DNA of 64,000 nucleotides from Ruegeria lacuscaerulensis ITI-1157 (lineage in GTDB: Bacteria; Pseudomonadota; Alphaproteobacteria; Rhodobacterales; Rhodobacteraceae), in contig GG704596.1 of assembly GCA_000161775.1 (NCBI GenBank), forward strand, positions 2,070,178 to 2,134,177. Direction: 5' to 3'. The notes below the pieces were generated by a model. It was given only the letters and a program-made list of their open reading frames with translations, ran no database searches and was not told where the DNA came from. The stretch's first letter is position 1, and each line of letters starts with the position of its first letter. Below are positions 8,756 to 17,458 of this stretch, one piece after another. The position numbers and the translations under genes are program-made.

Positions 8756-10408
8756 TCAGTCGAACTCGTATTCCGGCCACAGCTCAGGGTCGAACCCGTC
8801 CAGCATGGGGCGGATGTGGTCGGCGACCTTGCGCCAGCCCCCGATCGACTTGGTCGAGATCTTCTTGCGCACCTGATCGATGCTGGCCGTACGCACCTGT
8901 TTCTTGTTCTCTTCCGGGTGCATCATGCTTTCCTGCCATTCGATCCCGCAGAACGCGGCCACCTGCTTGCTGTAGGTTTCCGGGTCGGCCACCAGGTTTT
9001 CGTATTGAACCGTCAGAATCCGATCACCGAAGATGGCATCCCAATGCTGCATGTAGCGACGGTACAGGTTCGCCGAATGCGCGATGGAATCCAAGTTTGA
9101 CGCATATCGCATTCCGCCCGCGGGAAAACGGCGGATCCATTTCGACAGCCCCACATCGCGCGGGTCGCGCAGCATGTGCACGATCTTGGCATTGGGGAAG
9201 GCCGAGAAGATGAAGCCCACGCGCTGATAGTTGTGAGGCATCTTGTCCACGAAGGCGATCGACCCGTCGGGGATCGGCGGCATCAGTTCGCGGAACTCTT
9301 CGGCGAATCTGCGAGCCTCGACGTCGTCGAACGGCTGGTTTTCATCCGAGTAGACCGCCGACAGATCGGCGGCAAGGGTCAGCTCTCCGCAACCGGCGAC
9401 ATCGGGGGCCGAGCTCAGCATCATCTCCATCAGCGTCGTGCCAGAGCGCGGCTGCCCGAGCACGAAAATCGGCAGAGGGACGTCTTCGACGCCGGAACTG
9501 GGAACGGCCTCCGGCGAGGGGAACAGCGATTTGATCCGCTCGAATTTCTTCTCCTCGGCGCCGAAATCGTATGGATTTTCCGCGTGTTGGGCGGCATTGG
9601 CGCGCGCGAACTGCGGCAGCGCGGCCTCCAGCCCCTCGATCTTCGACTCAAGCTGGGCCTTGGCGAATTCCAGCGTCGAATCCTTGTGGTCGAGCTCGGC
9701 CATCGCCGCCTCGACCTGCGGCAGCAGCGACGTGGCCTGCTCGCGGTCGACCATCGACGACAGCTGATACAAGGCGGAAATGTGGTGTGGTTCCTGTTCC
9801 AGAATGCGCCACAGAATCTCGGCACATCCCGTCTTGTCTCCCGCCTGATGCAGATCGACCGCCTTTCGGAAGGCGATCCCCATGTCGTCGGGCGCCAGTT
9901 CATAGGCCCGCGCGATGTCGCGCGAGCTTGCCTCGACAAAGCCCAGTTTGCCGTAGGCCCGGCCGCGCGAGGCCAGAAGCTTGGGATTGTCGGGGTCGTT
10001 TTTCAGCTTTTCGGTCGCGTTTTCGACGATGCTGCGCCAGTTCTGACCCTTGAGCTTGATTTCATCGATGACGCGGATGATTTCCGTGTTGCCCGGGAAT
10101 TTGTCCAACATCCGTTCGGAATAGGCCAGGGCTTGGGCGATCTGCCCGGTCTGCATCAGCGCATTGGCGATGTTTTCCACGAATTGCGGGTCATCCGGCT
10201 TCAGGCGTGACGCCTCTTGAAAATGGGGGATGGATTTCTTGTACTGCTTCATTTCGGTCAGCACGAAACCCGCGATGGCGTGAAAATCCGCATCCTTCGG
10301 GAATTTCTTGGTGCCCAGCGTCGCCTTTTTCAGGGCCTGAGGAAATTTGCCCGCCTCGAGGTCGGCCAATGCCTTGGCCTTGAGGGAATTTGGTGCTTGA
10401 GTTGCCAT
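8756..10408 (-). CDS. TPR-containing PAPS-dependent sulfotransferase
   Basis: A 550-residue protein with two parts. Residues about 10-290 are tetratricopeptide-type helical repeats. Residues about 312-550 are a sulfotransferase domain with the 5'-phosphosulfate loop VLGQPRSGTTLMEMML at 316-331, and the later 3'-phosphate motif MLRDPRDVGLSKW and a KKISTKSIGGWRKV C-terminal loop. Such proteins transfer sulfate from PAPS to polysaccharide, lipid or protein acceptors. The start at 10408 (MATQAPNS) leaves 50 bp to the divergent SRAP gene; longer starts would invade it. No polysaccharide cluster is adjacent, so the acceptor is unknown. Confidence 0.85.
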   Translation of the reverse strand: MATQAPNSLKAKALADLEAGKFPQALKKATLGTKKFPKDADFHAIAGFVLTEMKQYKKSIPHFQEASRLKPDDPQFVENIANALMQTGQIAQALAYSERMLDKFPGNTEIIRVIDEIKLKGQNWRSIVENATEKLKNDPDNPKLLASRGRAYGKLGFVEASSRDIARAYELAPDDMGIAFRKAVDLHQAGDKTGCAEILWRILEQEPHHISALYQLSSMVDREQATSLLPQVEAAMAELDHKDSTLEFAKAQLESKIEGLEAALPQFARANAAQHAENPYDFGAEEKKFERIKSLFPSPEAVPSSGVEDVPLPIFVLGQPRSGTTLMEMMLSSAPDVAGCGELTLAADLSAVYSDENQPFDDVEARRFAEEFRELMPPIPDGSIAFVDKMPHNYQRVGFIFSAFPNAKIVHMLRDPRDVGLSKWIRRFPAGGMRYASNLDSIAHSANLYRRYMQHWDAIFGDRILTVQYENLVADPETYSKQVAAFCGIEWQESMMHPEENKKQVRTASIDQVRKKISTKSIGGWRKVADHIRPMLDGFDPELWPEYEFD

Positions 10409-10458
10409 GAAACTTTGCGTCGCCCGATCCTGTTTTTCCGCTGCTAGGTTCATTGCCC

Positions 10459-11127
10459 ATGTGTGGACGGTTTGCAATAACTCTTCCCAATGATGCCATG
10501 GCGCAGCTGTTTGCCGCGCGCCCGGCCAATGACCTGCCGCCGGTCCCTAACTATAACGTTTGCCCGACAAATCCCGTCCATGTCGTTCGCGCCGGAGAGA
10601 CGGGGCGCAGGCTGGATCCGCTGCGCTGGGGCTTTCTGCCCCACTGGTACAAGTCCGAAAATGACGGCCCGCTTCTGATCAATGCGCGCGCGGAAACCCT
10701 GGCGGACAAGCCGGCCTTTCGCGAAGCCTGCCGGGATCGGCGCTGCATCGTCGTGGCAACGGGATTCTATGAATGGACCAAGGCCGCGGACGGCGTGCGC
10801 CTGCCGTGGTATTTCCACCGCCGCGACGGCGCGCCCATCGCCTTTGCCGGGATCTGGCAGGACTGGGGTCCGCCCGACGCCCGCCGCGGCACCTGCGCCA
10901 TCGTGACCACCGCCGCAAACGCGCGGATCAAGGCCATCCATCACCGAATGCCTCTGATCCTCGACCCAGATGATTGGGCGTTGTGGCTGGGCGAGGCGGG
11001 CAGAGGGGCCGCGCGCCTTCTGCGTCCCGGCGCCGAGGACCTGCTGGCGTTCCATCGGGTCAGCACTGCGGTCAATTCAAACCGGGCCAGCGGCCCAAAG
11101 CTGATCGAGCCCATCGAAACCGACTGA
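10459..11127 (+). CDS. SRAP-domain DNA-protein crosslink sensor (YedK/HMCES family)
   Basis: A 222-residue SRAP (DUF159) protein that covalently traps abasic sites in single-stranded DNA through its N-terminal Cys. The start at 10459 is fixed by the family rule that Cys must be residue 2 after Met (MCGRFAIT). The active-site Asn (LLINARAET), Glu (GFYEW) and His (IHHRMPLIL) are all present. It is divergently transcribed from the sulfotransferase and 50 bp upstream of mnmH. No SOS-type operator was recognised. Confidence 0.93.
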   Translation: MCGRFAITLPNDAMAQLFAARPANDLPPVPNYNVCPTNPVHVVRAGETGRRLDPLRWGFLPHWYKSENDGPLLINARAETLADKPAFREACRDRRCIVVATGFYEWTKAADGVRLPWYFHRRDGAPIAFAGIWQDWGPPDARRGTCAIVTTAANARIKAIHHRMPLILDPDDWALWLGEAGRGAARLLRPGAEDLLAFHRVSTAVNSNRASGPKLIEPIETD

Positions 11128-11177
11128 TGGCGCGGTCACCGCTTTCCATCGCGCATCGCTGACGATAGACCGGTGCC

Positions 11178-12281
11178 ATGGCCATTGAATTTCCAGACCT
11201 GTCGGCGTTTTATGCCCACTCCCACGACACAGTGATCGACGTGCGCAGCCCGGCAGAATATGCCGAGGATCATGTGCCGGGGGCCATCAACCTACCGGTT
11301 CTGAACAACGAAGAGCGCGCCCGGGTCGGCACCATCTATGTGCAGCAAAGCCCGTTTCTGGCCCGCAAGCTGGGCGCGGCGCTGGTGTTCCGCAATGCCG
11401 CCGATCACATCGAAAACCGCCTGAGCCATCACGGTGGCGGCTGGCGGCCGCTGGTCTATTGCTGGCGCGGGGGGCAGCGGTCGGGGTCATTCACCTGGAT
11501 GCTGCAGCAGATCGGATGGCGCGCCGAGGTGATCTCGGGCGGGTACCGCACCTATCGGCGGTTGGTGAACCGGTTTCTGTACGACGACCCGTTGCCGCAC
11601 CGGCTGGTGGCGCTGGACGGCTACACCGGCACCGCCAAGACCGAACTGCTGGACCGGTTGCGCCAGAGGGGCGTCCAGGTTCTGGACCTTGAGGGGCTGG
11701 CCAATCACCGGGGCTCGCTTCTGGGCGAACAACCGGGCGGCCAACCCAGCCAGAAGGCCTTCGAATCCGCGCTCGCCGCGGCTTTGTTCGCGTTGGATCC
11801 GGCCCGCCCCGTGGTGGTCGAGGCCGAATCCTCGAAAATCGGCACTCTGATCCTGCCGCCGTCACTGTGGACGGCGCTGCGTGCTGCGCCGCGCATCGGG
11901 ATCGCCGCACCCATCGAGGCGCGCACGGCTTATCTGGTGTCTGCCTATGATGATATCCTGTCCGACACCGAACGGCTGAAGGAACGCCTGACCCCGCTGC
12001 GCCACTACCGCGGCAACGATGTGGTGGAGGGCTGGTTCGACCTCATCACCCAGGGCGACAAGGCCGGGCTGACCCGTGCCTTGATGGAGCAGCACTATGA
12101 TCCGGCCTATGAAAAATCGCGCCGGGCGCACAAGGTGGATATGATCGCGCAGGTGCAGGCGGCTGCGTTGGATTCCGCAGCGCTGGACCGTCTGGCGGCG
12201 CGGATCGAGGGGCTGTTGGCTCAGCCCCGCAGCGTCAATCCGGGTGACTCGACCAGTTCCCCCACGACGTCGGCCGGATAG
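11178..12281 (+). CDS. mnmH: tRNA 2-selenouridine synthase
   Basis: Converts 2-thiouridine to 2-selenouridine at the tRNA wobble position, using selenophosphate and a geranylated intermediate. The 367 residues comprise an N-terminal rhodanese domain with the active Cys at 95 (LVYCWRGGQRSG) and a P-loop domain with GYTGTAKT at residues 148-155. The partner selenophosphate synthetase gene lies immediately downstream on the opposite strand, and the two coding regions overlap by 61 bp at their 3' ends. No selA or selB is in the window, so here selenium use points to tRNA modification. Confidence 0.95.
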   Translation: MAIEFPDLSAFYAHSHDTVIDVRSPAEYAEDHVPGAINLPVLNNEERARVGTIYVQQSPFLARKLGAALVFRNAADHIENRLSHHGGGWRPLVYCWRGGQRSGSFTWMLQQIGWRAEVISGGYRTYRRLVNRFLYDDPLPHRLVALDGYTGTAKTELLDRLRQRGVQVLDLEGLANHRGSLLGEQPGGQPSQKAFESALAAALFALDPARPVVVEAESSKIGTLILPPSLWTALRAAPRIGIAAPIEARTAYLVSAYDDILSDTERLKERLTPLRHYRGNDVVEGWFDLITQGDKAGLTRALMEQHYDPAYEKSRRAHKVDMIAQVQAAALDSAALDRLAARIEGLLAQPRSVNPGDSTSSPTTSAG

Positions 12282-14380
12282 CCGGCGGCCCGCAGCCGAT
12301 CGCGCACCGCCGGGGCCGCGTCGGACGGAACGGCGGCCAGCAGGCCTCCGGCGGTCTGAGGGTCGAACAGAAGATCGGCCTTGCCGCCCTCGGGCAGTTC
12401 GGGAACGATCGCACGGTTGTCGGCAAACAGGGTCGAGCGGATTCCGTCGTGGCTCAGCTCCAGCGCCCCATCCATGACCGGAACCGCGTTCAGGTCCAGA
12501 ATTGCGCCGCAGCCCGACGCCTCGCACAGCCCAGCCAAATGCCCGGCCAGCCCAAAGCCAGTGACGTCGGTCATCGCATGCGCTTCGCTCAGTATGCGCG
12601 CCGCCTGGCCTTGGGGCTGCGTCATCAGATCATATGCCGCCTGCACCCAGTCGCCGCGCGCATCACGGGACATTTCGGCGGCCATGAGGACCCCGCTGCC
12701 CAAGGGCTTGGTCAGCAACAGCGCGTCGCCCGGCCGTCCGCCGGACAGGGCGATCGGGTCGGTGTCGCACAGGCCGGTCACCGTGAAGCCGATGGTCATC
12801 TCGTCGCCCATCGAGCTGTGGCCGCCGACGATCTCGGCACCGGCCTGCCGCATGGCCAGGGTCGCGGTCTCCATGATTTCCGCCATCGTCCGGTTCTGCA
12901 GTTGCGCGGACATGCGCGGCAGGATCAGGGTTGCCGTGGCGGCGTGCGGCGCGGCGCCCATCGCCCACACGTCCCCCAACGCATGCACCGCGGCGATCCG
13001 GGTCATCAGAACCGGGTCGGCAACAAAGGCCCTGAGGTGATCGGTGGTCATGACCATCCGGGCCGTGCCGACGGTCAGCAGCGCGGCGTCATCCCCGGGC
13101 AGAGGCGTGATATCCGGGCGGTCGCTGCCGGGCAGGGCCGACAGCGCCGCGTGCAGCGCGCTGCGCCCGACCTTGGCCCCGCAGCCGCCGCACATGGGCT
13201 TGTCTCCCAACGCCTCGCGCAGGCCGGCGGCGTGGTGGCGCGGCAGGGGTGGGGCTTTCATGCGTGGCAGGTCGCGAAACCGGTCCATGAATTTCTGGTC
13301 GATATGGTCTTTCCATCTCCACATCAGCGGGCCGCTGAACGACGTTCCCAGCCGCTCGGCCAGCGCCGATTTTTCGCCCAGCGAGATGAGTTTGAGATAA
13401 TCCTTCTGCGGTTTGTACCGCCGCATTTGCCCCGCCCCCAGTGCGGCGCGCAGGTTGTCGAACAGCACCGGTGCTTCGCGGACCGCAAAGACACCCGCCT
13501 TGGGCCGGGGATCTTCGGACAGGTGCGCGCAGTCGCCGGCCGCAAAGACCGACGGGTCGCTGGACTGCAGGTGGCTGTTCACGCGGATGAACCCCTCGTG
13601 CAGGGCCAGACCGGTCTGCGCGATCCAGTCATAGGGGCGCGCGCCTGCGGCTCCGGTCACGAAATCTGCGGCGATGTGGCGACCATCTGCCAGTTCCACG
13701 TGATCCGGTCCGACGCGAAGAATGTCGGTTTGTTCGACACAGTCGATGCCAAGGCCGTGCATGGTCCGACGAAGGGTCGCCGCCGCCTTGGGGCCAACCG
13801 CCGACAGGGCTCGGTCGCGGTCGATCAGCGTCACTTGCGCCTTGCGATTTCGCGCGCGCAGGGCATGGGCCATGGCCATGACCAGTTCGACCCCGGCGAC
13901 CCCACCGCCGATGACCGCAACCGAGGCCGGACCCGGGTCATTGAGATACGCAGCCCATCGTGCGGCAAACGGACCAAGCGGTTTGGCCGGCACCGCATGG
14001 TCGGCAAAACCGGGCAGGTCGGGCATGTCGGACGTGATCCCCACGTTGACCGAGGCCACGTCAAAACCGATCTCGGGGTGGTCGGGCACCCGGATGGCGC
14101 GGCGTTCGGGATCAAGCCCGGTGGCGGGGCCAAGGATGAGCCGGGCGCCGGCGAACCGCGCCAGGCGCACCAGGTCGATATCGAGATCTTTTCGCGCATA
14201 GTGGCCGGCGACGAAGCCCGGCAGCATGCCGGAATAAGGGGCCGTCGGCCCTGGGTTGATCACGGTCACCCGAACGCCGGGCAGCGGGTTCATCCCCCAT
14301 TTCCGAAGCACCAGCGCATGGGTGTGTCCGCCGCCGATCAGTACCAGATCGCGGGTCAGGGGCAGGGGGTGACTGTACAT
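12221..14380 (-). CDS. selD: FAD-dependent oxidoreductase fused to selenophosphate synthetase
   Basis: A 719-residue fusion. Residues 1-370 are a pyridine-nucleotide-disulfide oxidoreductase (NDH-2-like) with LVLIGGGHTH at 12-21, AVIGGGVAGVEL at 155-166 and VFAAGDCAHL at 279-288. Residues about 385-719 are SelD, which makes selenophosphate from selenide and ATP; the catalytic pair is Cys400 and Lys403 in GGCGAKVG, with metal-binding Asp in PGDDAALL and ALGDVWAMG. Cys replaces the selenocysteine of some SelD proteins. The start at 14380 is 5 bp past the upstream mrpG stop; earlier starts lie inside mrpG. The oxidoreductase part may deliver reduced selenium. Confidence 0.93.
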   Translation of the reverse strand: MYSHPLPLTRDLVLIGGGHTHALVLRKWGMNPLPGVRVTVINPGPTAPYSGMLPGFVAGHYARKDLDIDLVRLARFAGARLILGPATGLDPERRAIRVPDHPEIGFDVASVNVGITSDMPDLPGFADHAVPAKPLGPFAARWAAYLNDPGPASVAVIGGGVAGVELVMAMAHALRARNRKAQVTLIDRDRALSAVGPKAAATLRRTMHGLGIDCVEQTDILRVGPDHVELADGRHIAADFVTGAAGARPYDWIAQTGLALHEGFIRVNSHLQSSDPSVFAAGDCAHLSEDPRPKAGVFAVREAPVLFDNLRAALGAGQMRRYKPQKDYLKLISLGEKSALAERLGTSFSGPLMWRWKDHIDQKFMDRFRDLPRMKAPPLPRHHAAGLREALGDKPMCGGCGAKVGRSALHAALSALPGSDRPDITPLPGDDAALLTVGTARMVMTTDHLRAFVADPVLMTRIAAVHALGDVWAMGAAPHAATATLILPRMSAQLQNRTMAEIMETATLAMRQAGAEIVGGHSSMGDEMTIGFTVTGLCDTDPIALSGGRPGDALLLTKPLGSGVLMAAEMSRDARGDWVQAAYDLMTQPQGQAARILSEAHAMTDVTGFGLAGHLAGLCEASGCGAILDLNAVPVMDGALELSHDGIRSTLFADNRAIVPELPEGGKADLLFDPQTAGGLLAAVPSDAAPAVRDRLRAAGYPADVVGELVESPGLTLRG

Positions 14381-14385
14381 GAATC

Positions 14386-14772
14386 TCAGTTCTTGCTGTG
14401 GTCCGGAACGTCTTCCATCTGCTCGACCGCGTGAGTGGCCCAAAGGCCATCTTCGCCCGGGTCGGGCAGGGTTTCGGGCCGTTCGTGCCGGTGAATGTGC
14501 CATTTGGCAATGAACAACGCCGTGATCGGGGCCGTCAGGAACAGGAACAGCGTGATGAGAAGTTCATGCATCGACAAGCGCCCCTCGATCAGGACCGAAT
14601 GGAAGATCGAGGCCAGCAGTACGCCACCCACGCCCAGCGTGGTCGCCTTGGTGGGCGCATGCAGGCGCGACATCGGGTCCTTCAGCTTGATCATTCCGAA
14701 CGAGCCGACAAAGCCGAATATGCCCGACACGATCAGGAAAAACGCGATCAGCAGTTCGAAGAAGAATTCCAT
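14386..14772 (-). CDS. mrpG: Mrp antiporter subunit G
   Basis: A 128-residue membrane subunit of the Mrp (Pha/Mnh) cation/proton antiporter with three transmembrane segments in the first 95 residues. The family motif GMIKLKDPMSRLHAPTKATT lies between the first two. The tail is hydrophilic and acidic. It is the last gene of the six-gene operon, 7 bp after mrpF. The start at 14772 (MEFFFELL) matches the family; an in-frame ATG 45 bases earlier overlaps mrpF. Confidence 0.92.
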   Translation of the reverse strand: MEFFFELLIAFFLIVSGIFGFVGSFGMIKLKDPMSRLHAPTKATTLGVGGVLLASIFHSVLIEGRLSMHELLITLFLFLTAPITALFIAKWHIHRHERPETLPDPGEDGLWATHAVEQMEDVPDHSKN

Positions 14773-14779
14773 GCCGGCC

Positions 14780-15049
14780 TCACTCGATAATGTTGCCGCG
14801 CAGCATGAAGCGCGCATAGGCCACGGTCGATACGAACCCCAGCATGGCGATGATCATCGCGGATTCAAAGAAAATCTCGGTCCCGACGGCAAGGCCATAG
14901 AGGATCATCAGGGCGATGGTGTTGATGACCATGGTATCCAGCGCCAGCACCCGGGTCCCGACGCCATCTGCGGTTATGATCCGCCAGAGGCACATGATGA
15001 TCGCGGCGCCGAAACAGGCAAAGGCAAAGTATATGGCATACTCGATCAT
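14780..15049 (-). CDS. mrpF: Mrp antiporter subunit F
   Basis: An 89-residue small membrane subunit with three hydrophobic helices; the conserved TRVLALDTMVINTIALMILYG spans helix two. MrpF is required for assembly and activity of the Mrp complex in the inner membrane. Its start overlaps the mrpE stop by four bases. Confidence 0.92.
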   Translation of the reverse strand: MIEYAIYFAFACFGAAIIMCLWRIITADGVGTRVLALDTMVINTIALMILYGLAVGTEIFFESAMIIAMLGFVSTVAYARFMLRGNIIE

Positions 15050-15546
15050 TCGAAGATCTCCTTCAGGCGACGCTCGTACCGCTGCTTGATCTGATCGCGC
15101 ACCGCGTCGGGGTCAGGCGCGTCCAGGCAGTGAACCAACAGGCAGTGCCCTTGAGCGGACAGGTCGCAGCTGACCGTGCCGGGCGTCATCGTGATGGTGC
15201 CGGCCAGAACGGTGATCGCCTCGGGGGTGCGCAGGTCAAGTGGGATCGAAACCCAGTTGGGCTGACGGTCGGCATCCGGTTTGAACAGGATGATCCGGGC
15301 AACGGTGATGTTTGCCACGACAATGTCCCACAGCACCACCAGGATGTATTCCACCACCATCGGCCAGTTGCGCAGCACCGGACGGTCGGGCCAGTAGGGC
15401 TGTGTGATGAAGGGGATGATGATTCCCAGAATCAACCCGAAGACCAGCGAATTCAGCGAGGGCGTGTTCGCCAGCAGAACCCAGACGAGGGTCAGCAGAA
15501 AGCTCAGATGCGGGTGAGGAAATATCCGGCGCAGAAGTTTCATCAC
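15046..15546 (-). CDS. mrpE: Mrp antiporter subunit E
   Basis: A 166-residue subunit with two or three N-terminal membrane helices (to about residue 65) and a cytoplasmic C-terminal domain containing the family motif TPEAITVLAGTITMTPGTVS. It overlaps mrpD and mrpF by four bases on each side, consistent with stoichiometric translation of the complex. Confidence 0.92.
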   Translation of the reverse strand: MMKLLRRIFPHPHLSFLLTLVWVLLANTPSLNSLVFGLILGIIIPFITQPYWPDRPVLRNWPMVVEYILVVLWDIVVANITVARIILFKPDADRQPNWVSIPLDLRTPEAITVLAGTITMTPGTVSCDLSAQGHCLLVHCLDAPDPDAVRDQIKQRYERRLKEIFE

Positions 15547-17102
15547 TCGTCCCCTCCCAAGACGGCCGAGATGTACTGTTCCGGCGCGAACAGTTGCGCC
15601 GCCGTGGCGCGAGTGTAGTCCAGCGCCGGCCCAGCGAACAGGGTCAGCAGGACAAGCCCCATGACGAGGCCGAAGACGGATGTGAACGCAAGGCCGGGTT
15701 GCGGCTCGGGCGGCGGCGGTGGCGCGGGGTCTGCGTCTTCGGGGGCGGTTTCCGCCTCGGGCGCCGGATCATCCTGGGTGCTGGGATCATAGCTTTTCCA
15801 GAAGATCAGAGACCCCGCGCGGGCTAGCCCCACGATTGTGACGAACGAGCCGATCAGCACTACGGCCCAGATCGCGGTGGCATCCGGAGCATCTCGTGTG
15901 GCGTCAAGTACCAGCAGCTTGCCGATGAAACCCGACAGGGGCGGCATGCCGGCCATGGCGATTGCACCGACGAAAAACAGCGCGGCGATCAGCCCGTTCT
16001 GCGGCATCGGCGGCCGCGGCGAGATTGCCCCGCCGCGGCGCTGCATGACCAGGTCGGCCACCAGAAACAGCAGCGCGGTCGCCAAAGTCGAATGATAGAC
16101 GTAGTAGAGGGCCGCAGCGGTCGCGGTCTCATCAAACAGAGAAATGGCGACCAGCAGAGTTCCCATCGAGGCAATGGCGCAGAAGGCCACCATTCGGGCG
16201 ATGTGGCGGGTTCCCAGAATGCCGATGGATCCGACCGCAAGCGTCAGCAATGCGGCAGGTTGCAACCAGTCGCCGAGCAGCCCTTCGGTCGCCGGCACAT
16301 CCGGTCCGAAGGCCAGCGTGTAGACCCGCAGGATCGAGTAGGCCCCCACTTTGGTCATGATCGCGAACAAGGCCGCCACCGGCAGTGGCGCATTGGCATA
16401 GCTGGCCGGCAGCCAGAAATGCAGCGGCAGGACGGCGGCCTTGATGCAGAAGACCAGCAGCAGCAGAACCGCGCCGACACGCAACAGAGCGGTGTCCTCG
16501 GGCGGGATCTCGGCCACGCGCAAGGCCAGGTCGGCCATGTTCAGCGTTCCGGTCACCGAATAGATCGTGCCCAGTGCGAACAGAAACAGGGTCGACCCCA
16601 GCAGGTTGTAGGTGACGTATTGCACCCCCGCCTTCAGGCGCACCGCACCTCCGCCATGGGTCATCAGGCCGTAGGATGCGATCAGCAGCACCTCGAAGAA
16701 CACGAACAGGTTGAAGGCGTCCCCCGTCAGGAAGGCGCCGCAAACCCCCATCAGCTGAAATTGGAACAGGGGGTGGAAATGATCTCCGCGCTCGTCCCAT
16801 CCGGACGCGATGGCATAGAGCACCACCGGCAAGGCCAGCAACGCGGTCAGCAGAACCATCATCGCCGACAGACGATCCAGTACCAGCACGATGCCGAAGG
16901 GCGCGGGCCAGTTGCCAAGCTCGTAGACATGGATGTCGCCACCCGCCGCCTGCGCGGTGATGGTCAACGCGATGCCCAGCAGGCCCACCACGCCCGCCAC
17001 CGAAAAGATGCGCTGAAGGTCCAGATGATAGCGCAGGACCATGATGATGAACGGGGCCAGGATCGCGGGCAGGACGATCGGCGCAACGATCCAGTGGTTC
17101 AT
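15543..17102 (-). CDS. mrpD: Mrp antiporter subunit D
   Basis: A 519-residue proton-translocating subunit related to the antiporter-like subunits (NuoM/N) of complex I, with about 14 transmembrane helices. Recognisable pieces are FFEVLLIASYGLMTHGG, with the conserved membrane Glu, and LPLHFWLPASYANAPLPVAA, followed by KVGAYSILR with the conserved Lys. A Pro/Glu-rich insert near residue 450 precedes the last helix. It starts four bases inside mrpC. Confidence 0.94.
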   Translation of the reverse strand: MNHWIVAPIVLPAILAPFIIMVLRYHLDLQRIFSVAGVVGLLGIALTITAQAAGGDIHVYELGNWPAPFGIVLVLDRLSAMMVLLTALLALPVVLYAIASGWDERGDHFHPLFQFQLMGVCGAFLTGDAFNLFVFFEVLLIASYGLMTHGGGAVRLKAGVQYVTYNLLGSTLFLFALGTIYSVTGTLNMADLALRVAEIPPEDTALLRVGAVLLLLVFCIKAAVLPLHFWLPASYANAPLPVAALFAIMTKVGAYSILRVYTLAFGPDVPATEGLLGDWLQPAALLTLAVGSIGILGTRHIARMVAFCAIASMGTLLVAISLFDETATAAALYYVYHSTLATALLFLVADLVMQRRGGAISPRPPMPQNGLIAALFFVGAIAMAGMPPLSGFIGKLLVLDATRDAPDATAIWAVVLIGSFVTIVGLARAGSLIFWKSYDPSTQDDPAPEAETAPEDADPAPPPPPEPQPGLAFTSVFGLVMGLVLLTLFAGPALDYTRATAAQLFAPEQYISAVLGGDE

Positions 17103-17458
17103 GCGTCTTCTCCCGCGCCGTCCACGCTGTCGCGCGCGGCCATGTCGATGTGGTCATCCTTGGCCGAGAGATAGGCGCCCAACGCGATCATCACGATCAC
17201 CGCCGTCATCCCGAACGAGATCACGATGGCCGTCAACACCAACGCCTGCGGCAGCGGGTCGGTATAGGGAACCTGTTCGTATTTGTTCAGAACTGCAGGT
17301 GCATTCACGGCCAGCCGACCCGTGGCGAACAGGAACACGTTGACCGCATAAGTCAGCAGAGACAGGCCCAGGATGACCGGAAAGGTCCGGCGGCGCAGGA
17401 TCAGAAATATTCCGGCGGCGGTCAGGACGCCAACGGCCGAGGCGACGAGTGCTTCCAT
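17099..17458 (-). CDS. mrpC: Mrp antiporter subunit C
   Basis: A 119-residue NuoK-like subunit with three membrane helices (for example AVGVLTAAGIFLILRRR and ALVLTAIVISFGMTAVIVMI). The family motif DPLPQALVLTAIVI is present. Its ATG overlaps the last base of the mrpAB stop codon (TGATG). Confidence 0.93.
   Translation of the reverse strand: MEALVASAVGVLTAAGIFLILRRRTFPVILGLSLLTYAVNVFLFATGRLAVNAPAVLNKYEQVPYTDPLPQALVLTAIVISFGMTAVIVMIALGAYLSAKDDHIDMAARDSVDGAGEDA

Noticed and set aside
13150-13190. Possible selenocysteine in SelD
   Set aside because: The active-site position is an ordinary Cys codon within GGCGAKVG; there is no in-frame TGA.
12449-14434. 661-codon open frame on the plus strand
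   Set aside because: It lies antisense to the oxidoreductase-SelD gene, whose motifs are unmistakable; the composition is His/Gln/Arg-rich, as expected for a GC-rich antisense shadow.
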